From contig JBGSIC010000010.1 in NCBI GenBank assembly GCA_041751875.1, positions 1-64,000 on the forward strand: 64,000 nt of DNA, written 5' to 3'. A program made the position numbers and the translations under genes. The notes under the pieces are model-generated. The model ran no database searches and was not told the DNA's origin. It was given only the letters and a program-made list of their open reading frames with translations. Source of the DNA: JBGSIC01 sp041751875. Its GTDB lineage: Bacteria > Bdellovibrionota > FAC87 > UBA2466 > JACKAF01. This document shows, piece by piece, positions 7,593 to 17,121 of the stretch (positions are counted from its first letter, which is position 1; each line of letters opens with the position of its first letter).

Positions 7593-9649
7593 TGTTTCTC
7601 CTTTTTGACCAAAGTCCTCTCCAAATAATCAGAAAAAATAGTGGGTGTGAGCACTTCCGGCAAGATGGTTGGTGTTTTCTGGCCTGGCGCCCAGAATAAG
7701 TAAAAGGGAATCCCGACGCGACCGTAACTTTCGAGTGTTTGTGAAATGACGGGATTGGGTTTCGTCCAGTCGGCACGAAAAACTTCAATTTGGTGCCGGT
7801 GAATGAATTCCTCGACGCTGGTCTGGCTAAATGTCGTGCGTTTGTTCACTTGGCAGGTAAGACACCACGATGCGGTGAAATCAATAAACACCGCTTTGCC
7901 GGCTTTACGCGCGTCGTCCACGGCTTGCGGTGAAAAAGGTTTCCATTCGATACTCGAGAGAGACGTTGCTGCAGGCGCGTTTGTGTCACTCAAAGGACGA
8001 ATAAAAAAGAAAAGGCCGCTAAGAACCGCAAAAAGGGCGACAAGTACGAGTCCTTTCCGCTTTGCTGAAACCTGGGTACGGCCCCACAAGAAATAACCTA
8101 TTAACGCGATACCGCAAAAAAGTGCAAAGCTTAAACGTGTGTCTGAAATTTCAGAGAGTAAGGAGAGTAGCCAAGCTGAGGTGGCAAGCAGAGGGAATGC
8201 CATGAACTTTTTTAGTGTCTCCATCCACTTTCCGGGACGTGGGAGGGCGCGCTGCACCGTTCGGCTGAAGCTAACGACGACATACGGCAAAGCGAGTCCG
8301 ATTCCCACTACGGTGAAAATGGCGAACATCTCCCAGGTAGAACGAGAAAAAGCAAAACCCATCGCCGCGCCGAGAAACGGGGCGGTGCAAGGAGTCGCGA
8401 CAACCGTGGCAAGCACGCCGCTAAAAAAATCTCCCAAAGGACCTGTCTTCTGGCTGAGTTGGTTGAGAGTTCCGGTGCGCGAGGTGCCGATGCTAAACCA
8501 ACCCCAGAAACTAAACGCCATCACCGAAAACAAAACGGCAAGAAATCCAACGAAAGTCGGAGACTGCAACTGGAAACCCCATCCGAGTTGTTCTCCGCTT
8601 GCGCGCAAGAGGGCGAGTCCGCCGGCTAAAACCCAAAGCGACGACACCACACCGGCTGCGTAGATAAGGGCATGTCGGTACGCATTGACCTGCTCCTCGC
8701 GTGGCTGACTTAGCAGGGAGAACACTTTGATCGAAAGCACGGGAAACACGCAAGGCATCAGGTTGAGAATGATGCCGCCGACGAGGGCAAAAAACAGCCA
8801 CCGTGCTAGGCCAGAATCAGTCTTCACGGCTTCGACGTAAAAGCCATAGACTCCGGGGTAGCGCGAGTCTCTCACCACGAGAAGCCCGCTTGTTTTCTCC
8901 AAAGGGCCTTCAGCGTGTTCTGAGGGGCTGACGAAAATTCGAAATGCTTCCCCCTTTTTCTCAAGGACAGGTTTGGGCGAGATAGCTAACTGGCTCTCCC
9001 TTGAAGGGATGAAATCGACAGGATCCCACGCCCCCTCAAGCTCACCAACGATTTCGTAGTGTTCCCCTACCGCTTTCAAATGAAAAGGAATGGGATCGGA
9101 AACCACTCTGAGAAACTCGCCAATTCGTTCCATTGCGGTCGTTGGTTTAATGTCCGCGGCATCGCGCACGGGAAGCGTGAGTGTCGTCGAAAAATTGGCA
9201 GGTACGCACTCTTCCTTGCAAACCAAGTACTCAGCTTTCAACGTGACTGGTACGACTTCGCCAACTTTCCAGGACGGATTAATTTCCAGTTCAGCCACAA
9301 GCCAAACTTCCTGGTCGTAGCCAAAAGTCGTAAACGGGGGAGACTCAAATCGCTTGGGAGCGGGCAAGGGGAGAGGAGTGATATTTGCCTCGGGAGCAGA
9401 CCACTCTAAAATGGGAGCGGCTCCCGAATCGCCAGGATTCTCCCAATAGGTGTGCCATCCCTTATCCAACTTTATTTGGAGCGCCACGTTAAATTTTCTA
9501 TTCGGCATAACCGAGTCAAAGGCACTGACCAGGCGGGCACGGCTATGGGCGAGCTTTATAAAGGGTTGCTCGGCGGCTTGTAGGCCGGCTGAGGAAAGCC
9601 AAATCAAGCTGAATAAGAGAAAAGAAAAGAGTGAAGTGGGGGCTATCAA
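7589..9649 (-). CDS. DsbD/ScsB-like thiol:disulfide interchange protein
   Basis: A membrane protein of 686 residues that moves electrons from cytoplasmic thioredoxin across the inner membrane to periplasmic thiol proteins. After a signal peptide it has an N-terminal periplasmic domain with a Cys pair (C144 and C148 in VCKEECVP). It then has a CcdA/DsbD membrane core whose Cys residues are in NLMPC (300) and VATPC (421), and a C-terminal thioredoxin domain with ASWCLTCQ (C596, C599). All three redox modules are intact. The long N-terminal domain resembles ScsB more than E. coli DsbD. KdsD lies 8 nt upstream, and the redoxin follows with a 4-nt overlap. Confidence 0.92.
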   Translation of the reverse strand: MIAPTSLFSFLLFSLIWLSSAGLQAAEQPFIKLAHSRARLVSAFDSVMPNRKFNVALQIKLDKGWHTYWENPGDSGAAPILEWSAPEANITPLPLPAPKRFESPPFTTFGYDQEVWLVAELEINPSWKVGEVVPVTLKAEYLVCKEECVPANFSTTLTLPVRDAADIKPTTAMERIGEFLRVVSDPIPFHLKAVGEHYEIVGELEGAWDPVDFIPSRESQLAISPKPVLEKKGEAFRIFVSPSEHAEGPLEKTSGLLVVRDSRYPGVYGFYVEAVKTDSGLARWLFFALVGGIILNLMPCVFPVLSIKVFSLLSQPREEQVNAYRHALIYAAGVVSSLWVLAGGLALLRASGEQLGWGFQLQSPTFVGFLAVLFSVMAFSFWGWFSIGTSRTGTLNQLSQKTGPLGDFFSGVLATVVATPCTAPFLGAAMGFAFSRSTWEMFAIFTVVGIGLALPYVVVSFSRTVQRALPRPGKWMETLKKFMAFPLLATSAWLLSLLSEISDTRLSFALFCGIALIGYFLWGRTQVSAKRKGLVLVALFAVLSGLFFFIRPLSDTNAPAATSLSSIEWKPFSPQAVDDARKAGKAVFIDFTASWCLTCQVNKRTTFSQTSVEEFIHRHQIEVFRADWTKPNPVISQTLESYGRVGIPFYLFWAPGQKTPTILPEVLTPTIFSDYLERTLVKKEKQ

Positions 9650-9657
9650 AGTGCGTA

Positions 9658-10704
9658 CTAGGATACGCTTAACAAGTCGTGGAGTCGAGCGACACCCAAA
9701 AGGTTTCCCCCGTCGACAATCGGGACTACGTTGAGAGGACGTTTTCGGTCTTCCATCAATTCGAGTGCCTCGACCGCTTTGCGATGACTTTCAACGGTAA
9801 TGGGGTTCTTGACGAGATGATCCACCAAACGCAGGGTGAAGATCTGCGGTCCGTGGGTTTCGAGCAAACGACGAATATCTCCGTCGGTGAGGATCCCTTG
9901 CAACTTGTTATGATCGGCAACAAACAAAACCAACCCGTGACCATATTTCCCCAGTGCGGACACAACGTCAGCAAATGTCGCCTTTGCCGGGTCTAGTGTC
10001 GCGCAACTCTCGAGCGGAATCATCAGATCCTTTACGCGCAATAAGAGCCGTTTTCCCAGTTTTCCGCCTGGATGATACTTCGCAAAATCTTCAGGTTTGA
10101 AATTCTTGATTCGCATCAATGTCATCGCCAACGCATCCCCAATGACCAGCGCCATGGTGGTCGAGACCGTCGGCGCGAGATCGTGTGGGCAAGCTTCCTT
10201 TTCAACCGGTGCGTAGAGAACAACATCAGCCGCGCGAGCTAGTGTGGAATGTTTCTTATTTGTGATCGCAATAATTTTTGCGCCCAGCTGGCGAAGCGCT
10301 GGGAGAATAGCTACGATCTCTTCACTCTCTCCGCTTTTACCCAGCGTAATCACGACGTCTTTGTTTCCCAAGATTCCCAGGTCGCCGTGCATTCCATCGG
10401 AAGGATGTAAAAAAGTCGCGGCTGTACCGGTGCTGCTCATCGTGGCCGCTATCTTTCGAGCGATGAGTCCCGATTTTCCCACGCCGGTGAGTATCACTTT
10501 GCCCTGACATTCGGAAAGAAGTTCCAGAGCGCGTGTGAACTCTTCATCGACGGACTCGAGCACTTTCTCAATGGCCTTTGCCTCGAGAGAGATGACTTCT
10601 CTGACGTGTTCAAGCCACGCTTCTTTAGACGCGGAAGAGGTACGCGTGGGCAGGGAACGTTTGAGGTGCGGTGTTTTTTTTAGAATTTCTGACTGCTCAA
10701 GCAT
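9658..10704 (-). CDS. kdsD: Arabinose-5-phosphate isomerase KdsD
   Basis: Converts D-ribulose 5-phosphate to D-arabinose 5-phosphate, the first committed step to Kdo in lipopolysaccharide. At 348 residues it is slightly longer than the usual ~325. An N-terminal SIS domain carries LTGVGKSGLIARKIAATM and HPSDGMHGDLG (KpsF/GutQ family). Two CBS domains follow (about 225-345, VKDLMIPLES and VDHLVKNPIT). Its start overlaps the end of the GT8-like gene by 8 nt. KdsA, the next enzyme in the pathway, lies at 27617-28468, so the window holds two Kdo steps at separate places. Confidence 0.95.
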   Translation of the reverse strand: MLEQSEILKKTPHLKRSLPTRTSSASKEAWLEHVREVISLEAKAIEKVLESVDEEFTRALELLSECQGKVILTGVGKSGLIARKIAATMSSTGTAATFLHPSDGMHGDLGILGNKDVVITLGKSGESEEIVAILPALRQLGAKIIAITNKKHSTLARAADVVLYAPVEKEACPHDLAPTVSTTMALVIGDALAMTLMRIKNFKPEDFAKYHPGGKLGKRLLLRVKDLMIPLESCATLDPAKATFADVVSALGKYGHGLVLFVADHNKLQGILTDGDIRRLLETHGPQIFTLRLVDHLVKNPITVESHRKAVEALELMEDRKRPLNVVPIVDGGNLLGVARLHDLLSVS

Positions 10705-11620
10705 GAATCGACCCCTCGGACCCCAAAAGACCCAGCGATGCTCGTCGGCCTTTGAGTTGCGCTATCCTCTCTTGATGCGCCATTTTATGCGAGCGAAAAC
10801 CTTTGATTAAACGATCACTGGACCAGTCCCAGAGGGCCGAGATACGGCCTGGAACTAGAGCAAAGCGTCTATTTCGCTGTAGTTCCTTGAGAAGGGAAGG
10901 CCGTACATACCCTTTCGAAACCTCTTTTTGAAGAACGTCCATCGAGACTTTTCCCGCCTCGAGCATCAGGCGCAGTTCTCTGATCCACAAGTTGCCGTGC
11001 TTGTTCAAAGAACTGACCCAGGGCTGAGTTGGCATGTCCGTGTAGTGGATGAGACAGGTACTTTCGTCGTGGTGTTCGAGGCTGTTCCAGCGAAAGGGAA
11101 TGCGCCACGCCACTTCATTCTCTTTCAATAGGCAAAGATGATACATCAGCCCCTCGTAATCGTAGGCCCCACGGTCAAGTCCTTCGACTATTTCTTCTAT
11201 TTCCCAATCGAGCCTTGCACAATCGAGGCTCATTACTGAGCACTGCTTGATGCGAGATTTGGGCGATGCTCTTTTTCCTCCTGTGTGGGCTTGATACGGA
11301 GTGAGGTCCTCTTGAATCAAAACTTTCGCGCCGACGAAGGGGAGATTCCAAAGCTCGCGAACATCTCGAAATACCAGCATGTCCGCATCCATATATATAG
11401 CTTTGCCGCGATAGCCGGCGACCTTGGGGATACAAAAGCGGCTGAAGGAAAATCCGGTGCGCTGGTCCTGTTGAGGGTCGCGCGGCACGGGCACATCGAG
11501 ATCCATCATAGGCGTAATGGATACGGCGGCTTGGGTATGCCTGCGGATAGAGTGCGCCAAGACTTCAAAACCTAGCCACTGGGAACGGTCTAGACCAACA
11601 TAGATTTGGATGTGCTCCAT
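10697..11620 (-). CDS. GT8-like glycosyltransferase
   Basis: A soluble protein of 307 residues with the opening IQIYVGLDRSQ and the block GKAIYMDADMLVFRDVREL. The DxD-type motif DAD fits a GT-A nucleotide-sugar transferase of the GT8/glycogenin type. It is a paralogue of the product of 23092-23868, which shows the same order of motifs (YQDADQVVL). Acceptor and donor are unknown. It sits between a frame-disrupted small gene and kdsD on one strand, which supports a role in envelope glycan synthesis. Confidence 0.78.
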   Translation of the reverse strand: MEHIQIYVGLDRSQWLGFEVLAHSIRRHTQAAVSITPMMDLDVPVPRDPQQDQRTGFSFSRFCIPKVAGYRGKAIYMDADMLVFRDVRELWNLPFVGAKVLIQEDLTPYQAHTGGKRASPKSRIKQCSVMSLDCARLDWEIEEIVEGLDRGAYDYEGLMYHLCLLKENEVAWRIPFRWNSLEHHDESTCLIHYTDMPTQPWVSSLNKHGNLWIRELRLMLEAGKVSMDVLQKEVSKGYVRPSLLKELQRNRRFALVPGRISALWDWSSDRLIKGFRSHKMAHQERIAQLKGRRASLGLLGSEGSIHA

Positions 11621-11681
11621 CCGCCGAACTTTAAGCTCCCAGCCTCCAGGTTGGCAAGGGTGGCGGGTTTCGGGCGGACTT

Positions 11682-11902
11682 TTAAATGGCAGAGGGGCCG
11701 TCGACGGGCTTGGTGCATTCCAAAATCACGTGCGTATAAGGAAGGCGCATCAGGTCCTTCCGTATGGTGGTTTTCACCGACTCGAATACTTGAGAGGCAA
11801 GGCGGGTATATTCATCACCAGGCGCACGAATTCCCCCCGATCCGCATTCAGCAGGACGGTGGTCATCCAGTTCTCGCCTTCTGTGTGGCCCCCGTCTAAC
11901 AA
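11682..11902 (-). pseudogene. Frame-disrupted small gene between transferase genes
   Basis: This is the only content seen in the gap 11621-11951. A strong site GGTGGAGG stands 4 nt before TTG 11902, about 50 nt after the stop of the upstream membrane-protein gene. The first frame reads through TEGENWMTTVLLNADRGEF and stops after 43 codons. A second, overlapping frame reads GDEYTRLASQVFESVKTTI and continues with protein-like composition to a TAA at 11682-11684. Joining the frames needs a -1 shift or one missing base; a run of six G near the junction is a natural place. The product would be about 74 residues. It could be a decayed gene, a sequencing indel or a programmed frameshift. Confidence 0.4.
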
Positions 11903-11951
11903 GTTTCCTCCACCAACACGCAACCGTGGCAACAACCTGTGATTCCCACTT

Positions 11952-13895
11952 TTAACGGGGCGCTGCTAAGAAGACAATACCCGCCTGATCCGAAAGAACT
12001 TCAAGTTCTTCGTAGAGAGGCAGAACATCCTGGCCGCCAAATGCGGAAAACAGAGATTGGATAGAAAAATCTATATTTACAAAAGATCGTGACGAGGCTG
12101 GACGCGCTTGTGAAATGAGGCGTCTTTTGTGCGGGGACCACGGCCACGAGATCCTTTCCCTAGGCTCGCCCACCGCGATACCAGTGAGCCAGGCCGCCGA
12201 TTTTGGAAACTGAATCGATAGACCGGCCGATACCACCCCCACTTCATGCCATGCATTACTCAGGGCTGGGACAAGAATATCCCGCGAGACCTTTCCGTCG
12301 AGTTTCGCTTTTAAAACAAGGGTACGTTTTTCCGGATTCTCAATCCGAATACGAATTGGCTCAAAAGTTTTCTCAACAGAAAACTGAATTTGTTCGAAAA
12401 AACGCATCGGAACACCATGGCGTCGTTTCTCAAACTTGCGGATCCTCAAAAAATCGAGCGAATTTAGTTCCCTGGGAGGGATTGTAGCTAAGTATTTAGG
12501 TAACCGACTTTTGAGAATTTCGTTTCTTGCCGTGCTATCGGTGATGAGTTGGTAGGGAAGCGCTCCAAAAGAGGCACCCCCGGCTAGTAGACTTGCCATC
12601 AGGGCAATATCCGATTCAAGGTAAAGAATGGTAGCGTTGTCTGGCAGCGTTTTTAGCTCCTTCTCGAGTGCTGTGCGGCTTAGCACATCCGGCCGCATGA
12701 AAATATTCTTGAACATTTCTCGCTTGGTCATTGCGAGCCCATAAACTAAGTGCCCGCTAACCAAAGCCAGTGCGGTAATAAATTTCCACTTCGCAGTCCC
12801 CTTGGTGAACCATTCCGAGAGAAGGGTTCCCCCTATCCCAGCGAACAAGGTGACGAGGATTACAAATATTTTGGCAAAGAGTGTTCCCGGTACACCCGGT
12901 ACATAGTGAAGCGGAGAAACTAGGAGAAGCAAAATTATTAGTGCCGTAAGGAAAAGCGCTTTCCGGTCAAGATGCGGCCAACAGAAAAGTCCGCCACCGA
13001 GGGTTGCGAGCAAGAGGAAAGGGTTATTGCGTGCGAAAGAAGTCAGAATACGGCCGAGTTCACCGCTATTCAGGCGGACTGCTTTCAGTCCAACGGTTGT
13101 TCCAAAGCCGGTTGAAGTTTGTAGGCTATCAGGAAAAAAGAAAGGTAAAAGGGACCAGATAACCACCAACCCTATTAGTGGGATAGCGGCCTTTAATGCC
13201 TGAATGGGAGACTTACCCGTATCGATGCCAAAAACAAAAGCTAACAAAACTGCCAGACAGACAAACAAAAGTCCGATGGGGTGAACTCCGATCGTCAAGC
13301 AAGCCATCAAAAAAATGCCGATCTGGGATCCGTTCGATGCGAGCATGCCCCACAATCCGAATGCCAACGAAAGACACAATACAGCTGGTATGAGATAGTG
13401 TAGTCCCTGGTGCGGCAGAAACGCGACCGCCAAAAGAGCTAGAGCAAAACCACTTGTTCTCTCGCCAAATAGAGCCCTTAAGAAATAGGCCAGGCCGCAG
13501 GTTAGGCAGATAACCACCAAAATTTCGACGACGGCAAAAGACCACTTAAAATCAAGTCCCAGAGAAGAAATAAAGCGGACAACTAAATCGAAGAATGAAA
13601 GCTGTGGAGCAACCGTACGCATGAAAACGCGGTCATGGGAATAACTTCCCTTCAACTGGACCAGACGGCTTAAATCCCGAATGTCACCAATAGCAGGGGA
13701 TGCGCTTACTTTAGAGCCCTGACCCTTCCAAAGGTAAACAAAAGAGTCATCGCCGAGCCTTGGCATTCCCATGTAAGGGACAGGAAGCACGACCCAAAAA
13801 AGCTTCCAAAAGAGAAAGAACAAAACCCCCGAGAAAAAGAGTTTCCGGCCAGTTTTAAGAGCCGGGCGATCATCTTTATGTTTCGAATGAGTCAT
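11952..13895 (-). CDS. Large polytopic membrane protein, unknown
   Basis: A 647-residue protein with about ten to twelve membrane segments in the first ~410 residues and a soluble tail of ~230 residues rich in beta-type sequence. A periplasmic loop after the first membrane segment carries MPRLGDDSFVYLW, whose acidic pair recalls GT-C glycosyltransferases and related polymer-handling membrane enzymes. I do not recognise a named family. It heads the minus-strand run that continues into the small disrupted gene, the GT8-like transferase and kdsD. It faces the aminotransferase gene across ~200 nt of divergent non-coding DNA. A role in surface glycan assembly is inferred from neighbours. Confidence 0.7.
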   Translation of the reverse strand: MTHSKHKDDRPALKTGRKLFFSGVLFFLFWKLFWVVLPVPYMGMPRLGDDSFVYLWKGQGSKVSASPAIGDIRDLSRLVQLKGSYSHDRVFMRTVAPQLSFFDLVVRFISSLGLDFKWSFAVVEILVVICLTCGLAYFLRALFGERTSGFALALLAVAFLPHQGLHYLIPAVLCLSLAFGLWGMLASNGSQIGIFLMACLTIGVHPIGLLFVCLAVLLAFVFGIDTGKSPIQALKAAIPLIGLVVIWSLLPFFFPDSLQTSTGFGTTVGLKAVRLNSGELGRILTSFARNNPFLLLATLGGGLFCWPHLDRKALFLTALIILLLLVSPLHYVPGVPGTLFAKIFVILVTLFAGIGGTLLSEWFTKGTAKWKFITALALVSGHLVYGLAMTKREMFKNIFMRPDVLSRTALEKELKTLPDNATILYLESDIALMASLLAGGASFGALPYQLITDSTARNEILKSRLPKYLATIPPRELNSLDFLRIRKFEKRRHGVPMRFFEQIQFSVEKTFEPIRIRIENPEKRTLVLKAKLDGKVSRDILVPALSNAWHEVGVVSAGLSIQFPKSAAWLTGIAVGEPRERISWPWSPHKRRLISQARPASSRSFVNIDFSIQSLFSAFGGQDVLPLYEELEVLSDQAGIVFLAAPR

Positions 13896-14097
13896 CTAAG
13901 TTTGATGAATGCAGCATCGGGAATATTAGTGGGTTCTTTCCGATCGCGACGGAGGGAGTACTTTCCAACTCTTCAAAGTTATTCGCCTATTCGTTGTGGG
14001 TCCCTGATGCAAAGCCAGATGGAGAAAACCGGCCCTCTGGAAAATATAGCCTTTGATAAAACTATACTGTTTAAAAATCGGTGTATATTCTCCATCC

Positions 14098-15285
14098 GTG
14101 CACATACCATTCAACAGTCCTCATGTCACGGGCAGGGAGACCGAGTATATCCGCGACGCGGTCGCCAAGGGGCATCTATCGTCTAGCGGGCCTTTCTCCC
14201 GGCTTTGTGAAGCTTACCTTGAAAAATTTGGTTCGAAGAAAGCATTGCTTACGCACACGTGCACCGACGCTCTAGAAATGGCGGCCATTCTTGCGGAGAT
14301 TGGGCCGGGGGATGAGGTAATCATGCCGTCCTTCACTTTCGTTTCTACGGCAAATGCCTTCGTTTTAAGGGGCGCAGTTCCCGTTTTTGTAGATGTTCGG
14401 CGAGACACTTTAAATATAGACGAGAATCAGATTCGCCAGGCCATTACGCCACGGACGAAAGCAATTGTGGTTGTACACTACGCTGGAGTGGCCGCGGAGA
14501 TGGATGCTATTTTGAGCATTGCGGAATCAGCGGGTCTTTTCGTCATTGAGGACGCTGCGCAGGGAGTAATGTGTTCTTATAAGGGCCGCGCCCTAGGCAC
14601 CATGGGACATTTGGGTGCGTTTAGCTTTCATGAAACAAAGAATGTTATTTCGGGGGAGGGGGGCGCGCTCTTAGTCAATGACCCCCGTTTAGTTGAACGC
14701 GCAGAAGTTATTGCCGAGAAAGGTACAGACCGACGGAAGTTTTTGCGAGGCATGAAGTCAAAGTATGAGTGGGTAGATATCGGCTCGTCATTTCTGGCGA
14801 GCGAAATTACGGCCGCTTTTTTGTGGGCACAACTAGAGAGAGCCGAAGAACTAACGAACGCAAGAAAGGCTATCTGGAATTATTATCAGGATTGTTTTTC
14901 CTCTTTGGAGATGAAAGGAATTGCCATTCCGACCATCCCTTCCACTTGCGATCACAATGCTCATATTTATTATTTACTTTTCCCCTCATTCGAAGAGCGC
15001 TCCGCATTTATAAAGGAAGCTTACGCCCAGGGAGTGGAAACTCCGTTTCATTATGTTCCGCTGCATAGCGCCCCGGCGGGCAGACGGTACGGGAGGTTGG
15101 GGGGGCCGTTGTCTGTAACAGATGATGTGTCGTCTCGCATTGTTCGTTTACCCATTTGGATTGGGATCGAACCGCATCTGGCGCACATTGTTGAGACCAT
15201 AGATGCCATTTGGACGGGACAGTCGCCACTGTACGTGAGCAGTTCGGCCCGTGAAAACCGCACACAATATCCCTCGTTCAGCTAG
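14098..15285 (+). CDS. WecE/RffA-like sugar aminotransferase
   Basis: A PLP enzyme of the DegT/DnrJ/EryC1/StrS family, closest by motif to dTDP-4-amino-4,6-dideoxygalactose transaminase. It makes an amino sugar from a nucleotide-linked keto sugar. Visible motifs are the opening HIPFNSPHVTGRE, MPSFTFVSTANAF, the cofactor-facing EDAAQG and the Schiff-base Lys K181 in FHETKNVISGEGG. I start at GTG 14098 because the family opens at this point. The frame is open back to TTG 14053, but those 15 residues have no counterpart in the family. The 3' end overlaps the convergent GT2 gene by 8 nt. Confidence 0.88.
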   Translation: MHIPFNSPHVTGRETEYIRDAVAKGHLSSSGPFSRLCEAYLEKFGSKKALLTHTCTDALEMAAILAEIGPGDEVIMPSFTFVSTANAFVLRGAVPVFVDVRRDTLNIDENQIRQAITPRTKAIVVVHYAGVAAEMDAILSIAESAGLFVIEDAAQGVMCSYKGRALGTMGHLGAFSFHETKNVISGEGGALLVNDPRLVERAEVIAEKGTDRRKFLRGMKSKYEWVDIGSSFLASEITAAFLWAQLERAEELTNARKAIWNYYQDCFSSLEMKGIAIPTIPSTCDHNAHIYYLLFPSFEERSAFIKEAYAQGVETPFHYVPLHSAPAGRRYGRLGGPLSVTDDVSSRIVRLPIWIGIEPHLAHIVETIDAIWTGQSPLYVSSSARENRTQYPSFS

Positions 15286-16231
15286 TTCGCCTATCGACGA
15301 GAAAAAGCGGCCTCCCTTTTACTTGCTCAAACATTTTCCCCAGATATATTCCTAGAATCCCCAAAGATATCAGAATTAAACCTGTGGAGAGCAGTCCGAC
15401 TATAATCAAAGAGGTCCATCCGGGTTGGTGGCCACGGAGAATATAGCTAAGCGCCAAGTATATGGAGGCTATAATCGAAAGCAGAAAAAAGGCGAAGCCA
15501 ACTCCCACCGAAAGAAAGAGCAATCTGTCGGTTTGTGAAACCAGTGCGGCGATTCCATGTCGAACCAACCGGATGAACGAATACGAAGACTCTCCGTGAG
15601 AACGGGTTCTGTGTTCCACTTTGATGGTGGCTTGTGAGAACCCCATCCAACGCAACACGAGGAGGTGGTGACGATGGTAGTCACCCACCGAGAGATACGC
15701 TCGCGCCACCTTCCGCGACATCATCGAAAAAGATCCCATCTGAGGATTCATTTCGAGGCGGGGATTTCCCACCAATAAATTGTAAAAGCGGCTAAAAAAA
15801 GATGCTGCTAGATTCTTGAATAGGGAGTGCGCTCGCCTGCTTTTCTGCGTGTACACAATATCGACCTCTTTCTTAAAGAGGTCATACATTGTCGAGATGT
15901 ATTTGGGATCGTCCTGAAGATCGCAGTCAATGACAACGACGCAATCTCCTCTTGATTCCGCAATTCCAGCGGTAATGGCGGCATGCTGTCCGAAATTTCT
16001 GCTTAGGCTAACGCCTTTCAAGTGAGGATTGTTTTGAGCTAGTTCCTCGACAATCTCCCAAGATCGATCCGGACTTCCATCCACTACGAGCAGTATCTCA
16101 AACCGGGAGGTTAGAGTCCTACAAACCGCATCAAGTTCCTGAACAAGGATAGGGAGGCTTTGTTCCGCCATATAAACGGGCGAAATCACCGTAAGGTCCA
16201 TACCGGTACTTTGATTTTCTATACTTCCCAT
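15278..16231 (-). CDS. GT2 glycosyltransferase, GtrB/DPM1-like
   Basis: An inner-membrane GT-A transferase of 317 residues. The N-terminal catalytic domain has SPVYMAEQSLP, VVDGSPDRS, the block LSRNFGQHAAITAGI and the metal-binding VIDCDLQDDP, all typical of enzymes that charge undecaprenyl or dolichyl phosphate with one sugar. Two C-terminal membrane segments (about 235-263 and 272-300) match the GtrB topology. It is the last gene of the eleven-gene operon starting at 24611 and overlaps the gene before it by 13 nt. The sugar is unknown. Confidence 0.9.
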   Translation of the reverse strand: MGSIENQSTGMDLTVISPVYMAEQSLPILVQELDAVCRTLTSRFEILLVVDGSPDRSWEIVEELAQNNPHLKGVSLSRNFGQHAAITAGIAESRGDCVVVIDCDLQDDPKYISTMYDLFKKEVDIVYTQKSRRAHSLFKNLAASFFSRFYNLLVGNPRLEMNPQMGSFSMMSRKVARAYLSVGDYHRHHLLVLRWMGFSQATIKVEHRTRSHGESSYSFIRLVRHGIAALVSQTDRLLFLSVGVGFAFFLLSIIASIYLALSYILRGHQPGWTSLIIVGLLSTGLILISLGILGIYLGKMFEQVKGRPLFLVDRRTS

Positions 16232-17121
16232 TGAGCAATTCCAAATCCGGATTTCCCATATTCATTGCCATTGTAAAGCATGAACTTTTCACTACCGCGG
16301 AAAAAAACATACGGGTAACAGAGCATTTCCGAGTCCCATCCTGTAGCGCTGCAAGCGATTCCGGCTCGTTCATCCATTCGCCGCCATTCGAGTCCGTTCT
16401 CGGACTGAGCATATCCAATTTGATAACTTTCCCCTCGGTGGGCAAACCACATGTGGTAAAGACCGTGTTCTTTTAAGACACTTGGTTTCGATACCGCGTA
16501 TTCCGAGCTTTCCTTATGGGCGATGGCGATGCGCCCTTCGCGTTTCCAATGCAAGCCATCCGTGGATTCCGCGTACTTAATCACGTGGGCCATGTCCTTT
16601 TGCTCCGGGCCCCAACTGAGATTACTTCCATACCACATGCGATAGATTCCCTCGTCGTGGAGAACAAAGGGGTACGAAATACTGTAGGGATCGACCTCGC
16701 TTCGATCCAAGAGAGGAGCGCGAGAAACTTTGTGAAAGACGGGGTCGCTGCCTTCGCCAACTGCCAGGCCAATGCTGTTACGCCAAGGCACGGTCACCGA
16801 AAGATTCCACCCCAGATAGTACAAGTAATACTGATTCTGTTTTCTTAAAATACAGCCAACAGATACCCCGCTATCATCGTAAAGCCCCAGCTTCCCTGGA
16901 CTAAGCACTGGGGTTTCGGAAAGTCTCACCCGCTCGAAGGAGCGGCCAAAATCAATGTCGACGAATCCCACGGAGGAGCGGCTAAGAGAATCTCGGCAGC
17001 TAAAGTAAATTCGATAGAGATCGTCCTCTAAATGTAGGGGGACGGGGTTCGATGCGTGAGACCGCATCCAATCGAATTCTCCGTCAGGGCAAAAAAGCAT
17101 TCCTAGTTTTCGCCAAGCCAT
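16219..17121 (-). CDS. GH43-like beta-propeller protein
   Basis: A 300-residue protein built of repeated blades with aromatic signatures: YRIYFSCRDS, YYLYYLGWNLS, YRMWYGSNLS, YHMWFAHRG and FMLYNGNEYG. This pattern fits the five-bladed propellers of GH43/GH32/GH68-type enzymes and related sugar-active proteins. There is no signal peptide, so it acts in the cytoplasm, which is unusual for a glycosidase and agrees with a biosynthetic or transferase role in the locus. It starts 1 nt into the stop of the NeuD-like gene. The catalytic residues cannot be assigned from sequence alone. Confidence 0.7.
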   Translation of the reverse strand: MAWRKLGMLFCPDGEFDWMRSHASNPVPLHLEDDLYRIYFSCRDSLSRSSVGFVDIDFGRSFERVRLSETPVLSPGKLGLYDDSGVSVGCILRKQNQYYLYYLGWNLSVTVPWRNSIGLAVGEGSDPVFHKVSRAPLLDRSEVDPYSISYPFVLHDEGIYRMWYGSNLSWGPEQKDMAHVIKYAESTDGLHWKREGRIAIAHKESSEYAVSKPSVLKEHGLYHMWFAHRGESYQIGYAQSENGLEWRRMDERAGIACSATGWDSEMLCYPYVFFRGSEKFMLYNGNEYGKSGFGIAQWEV

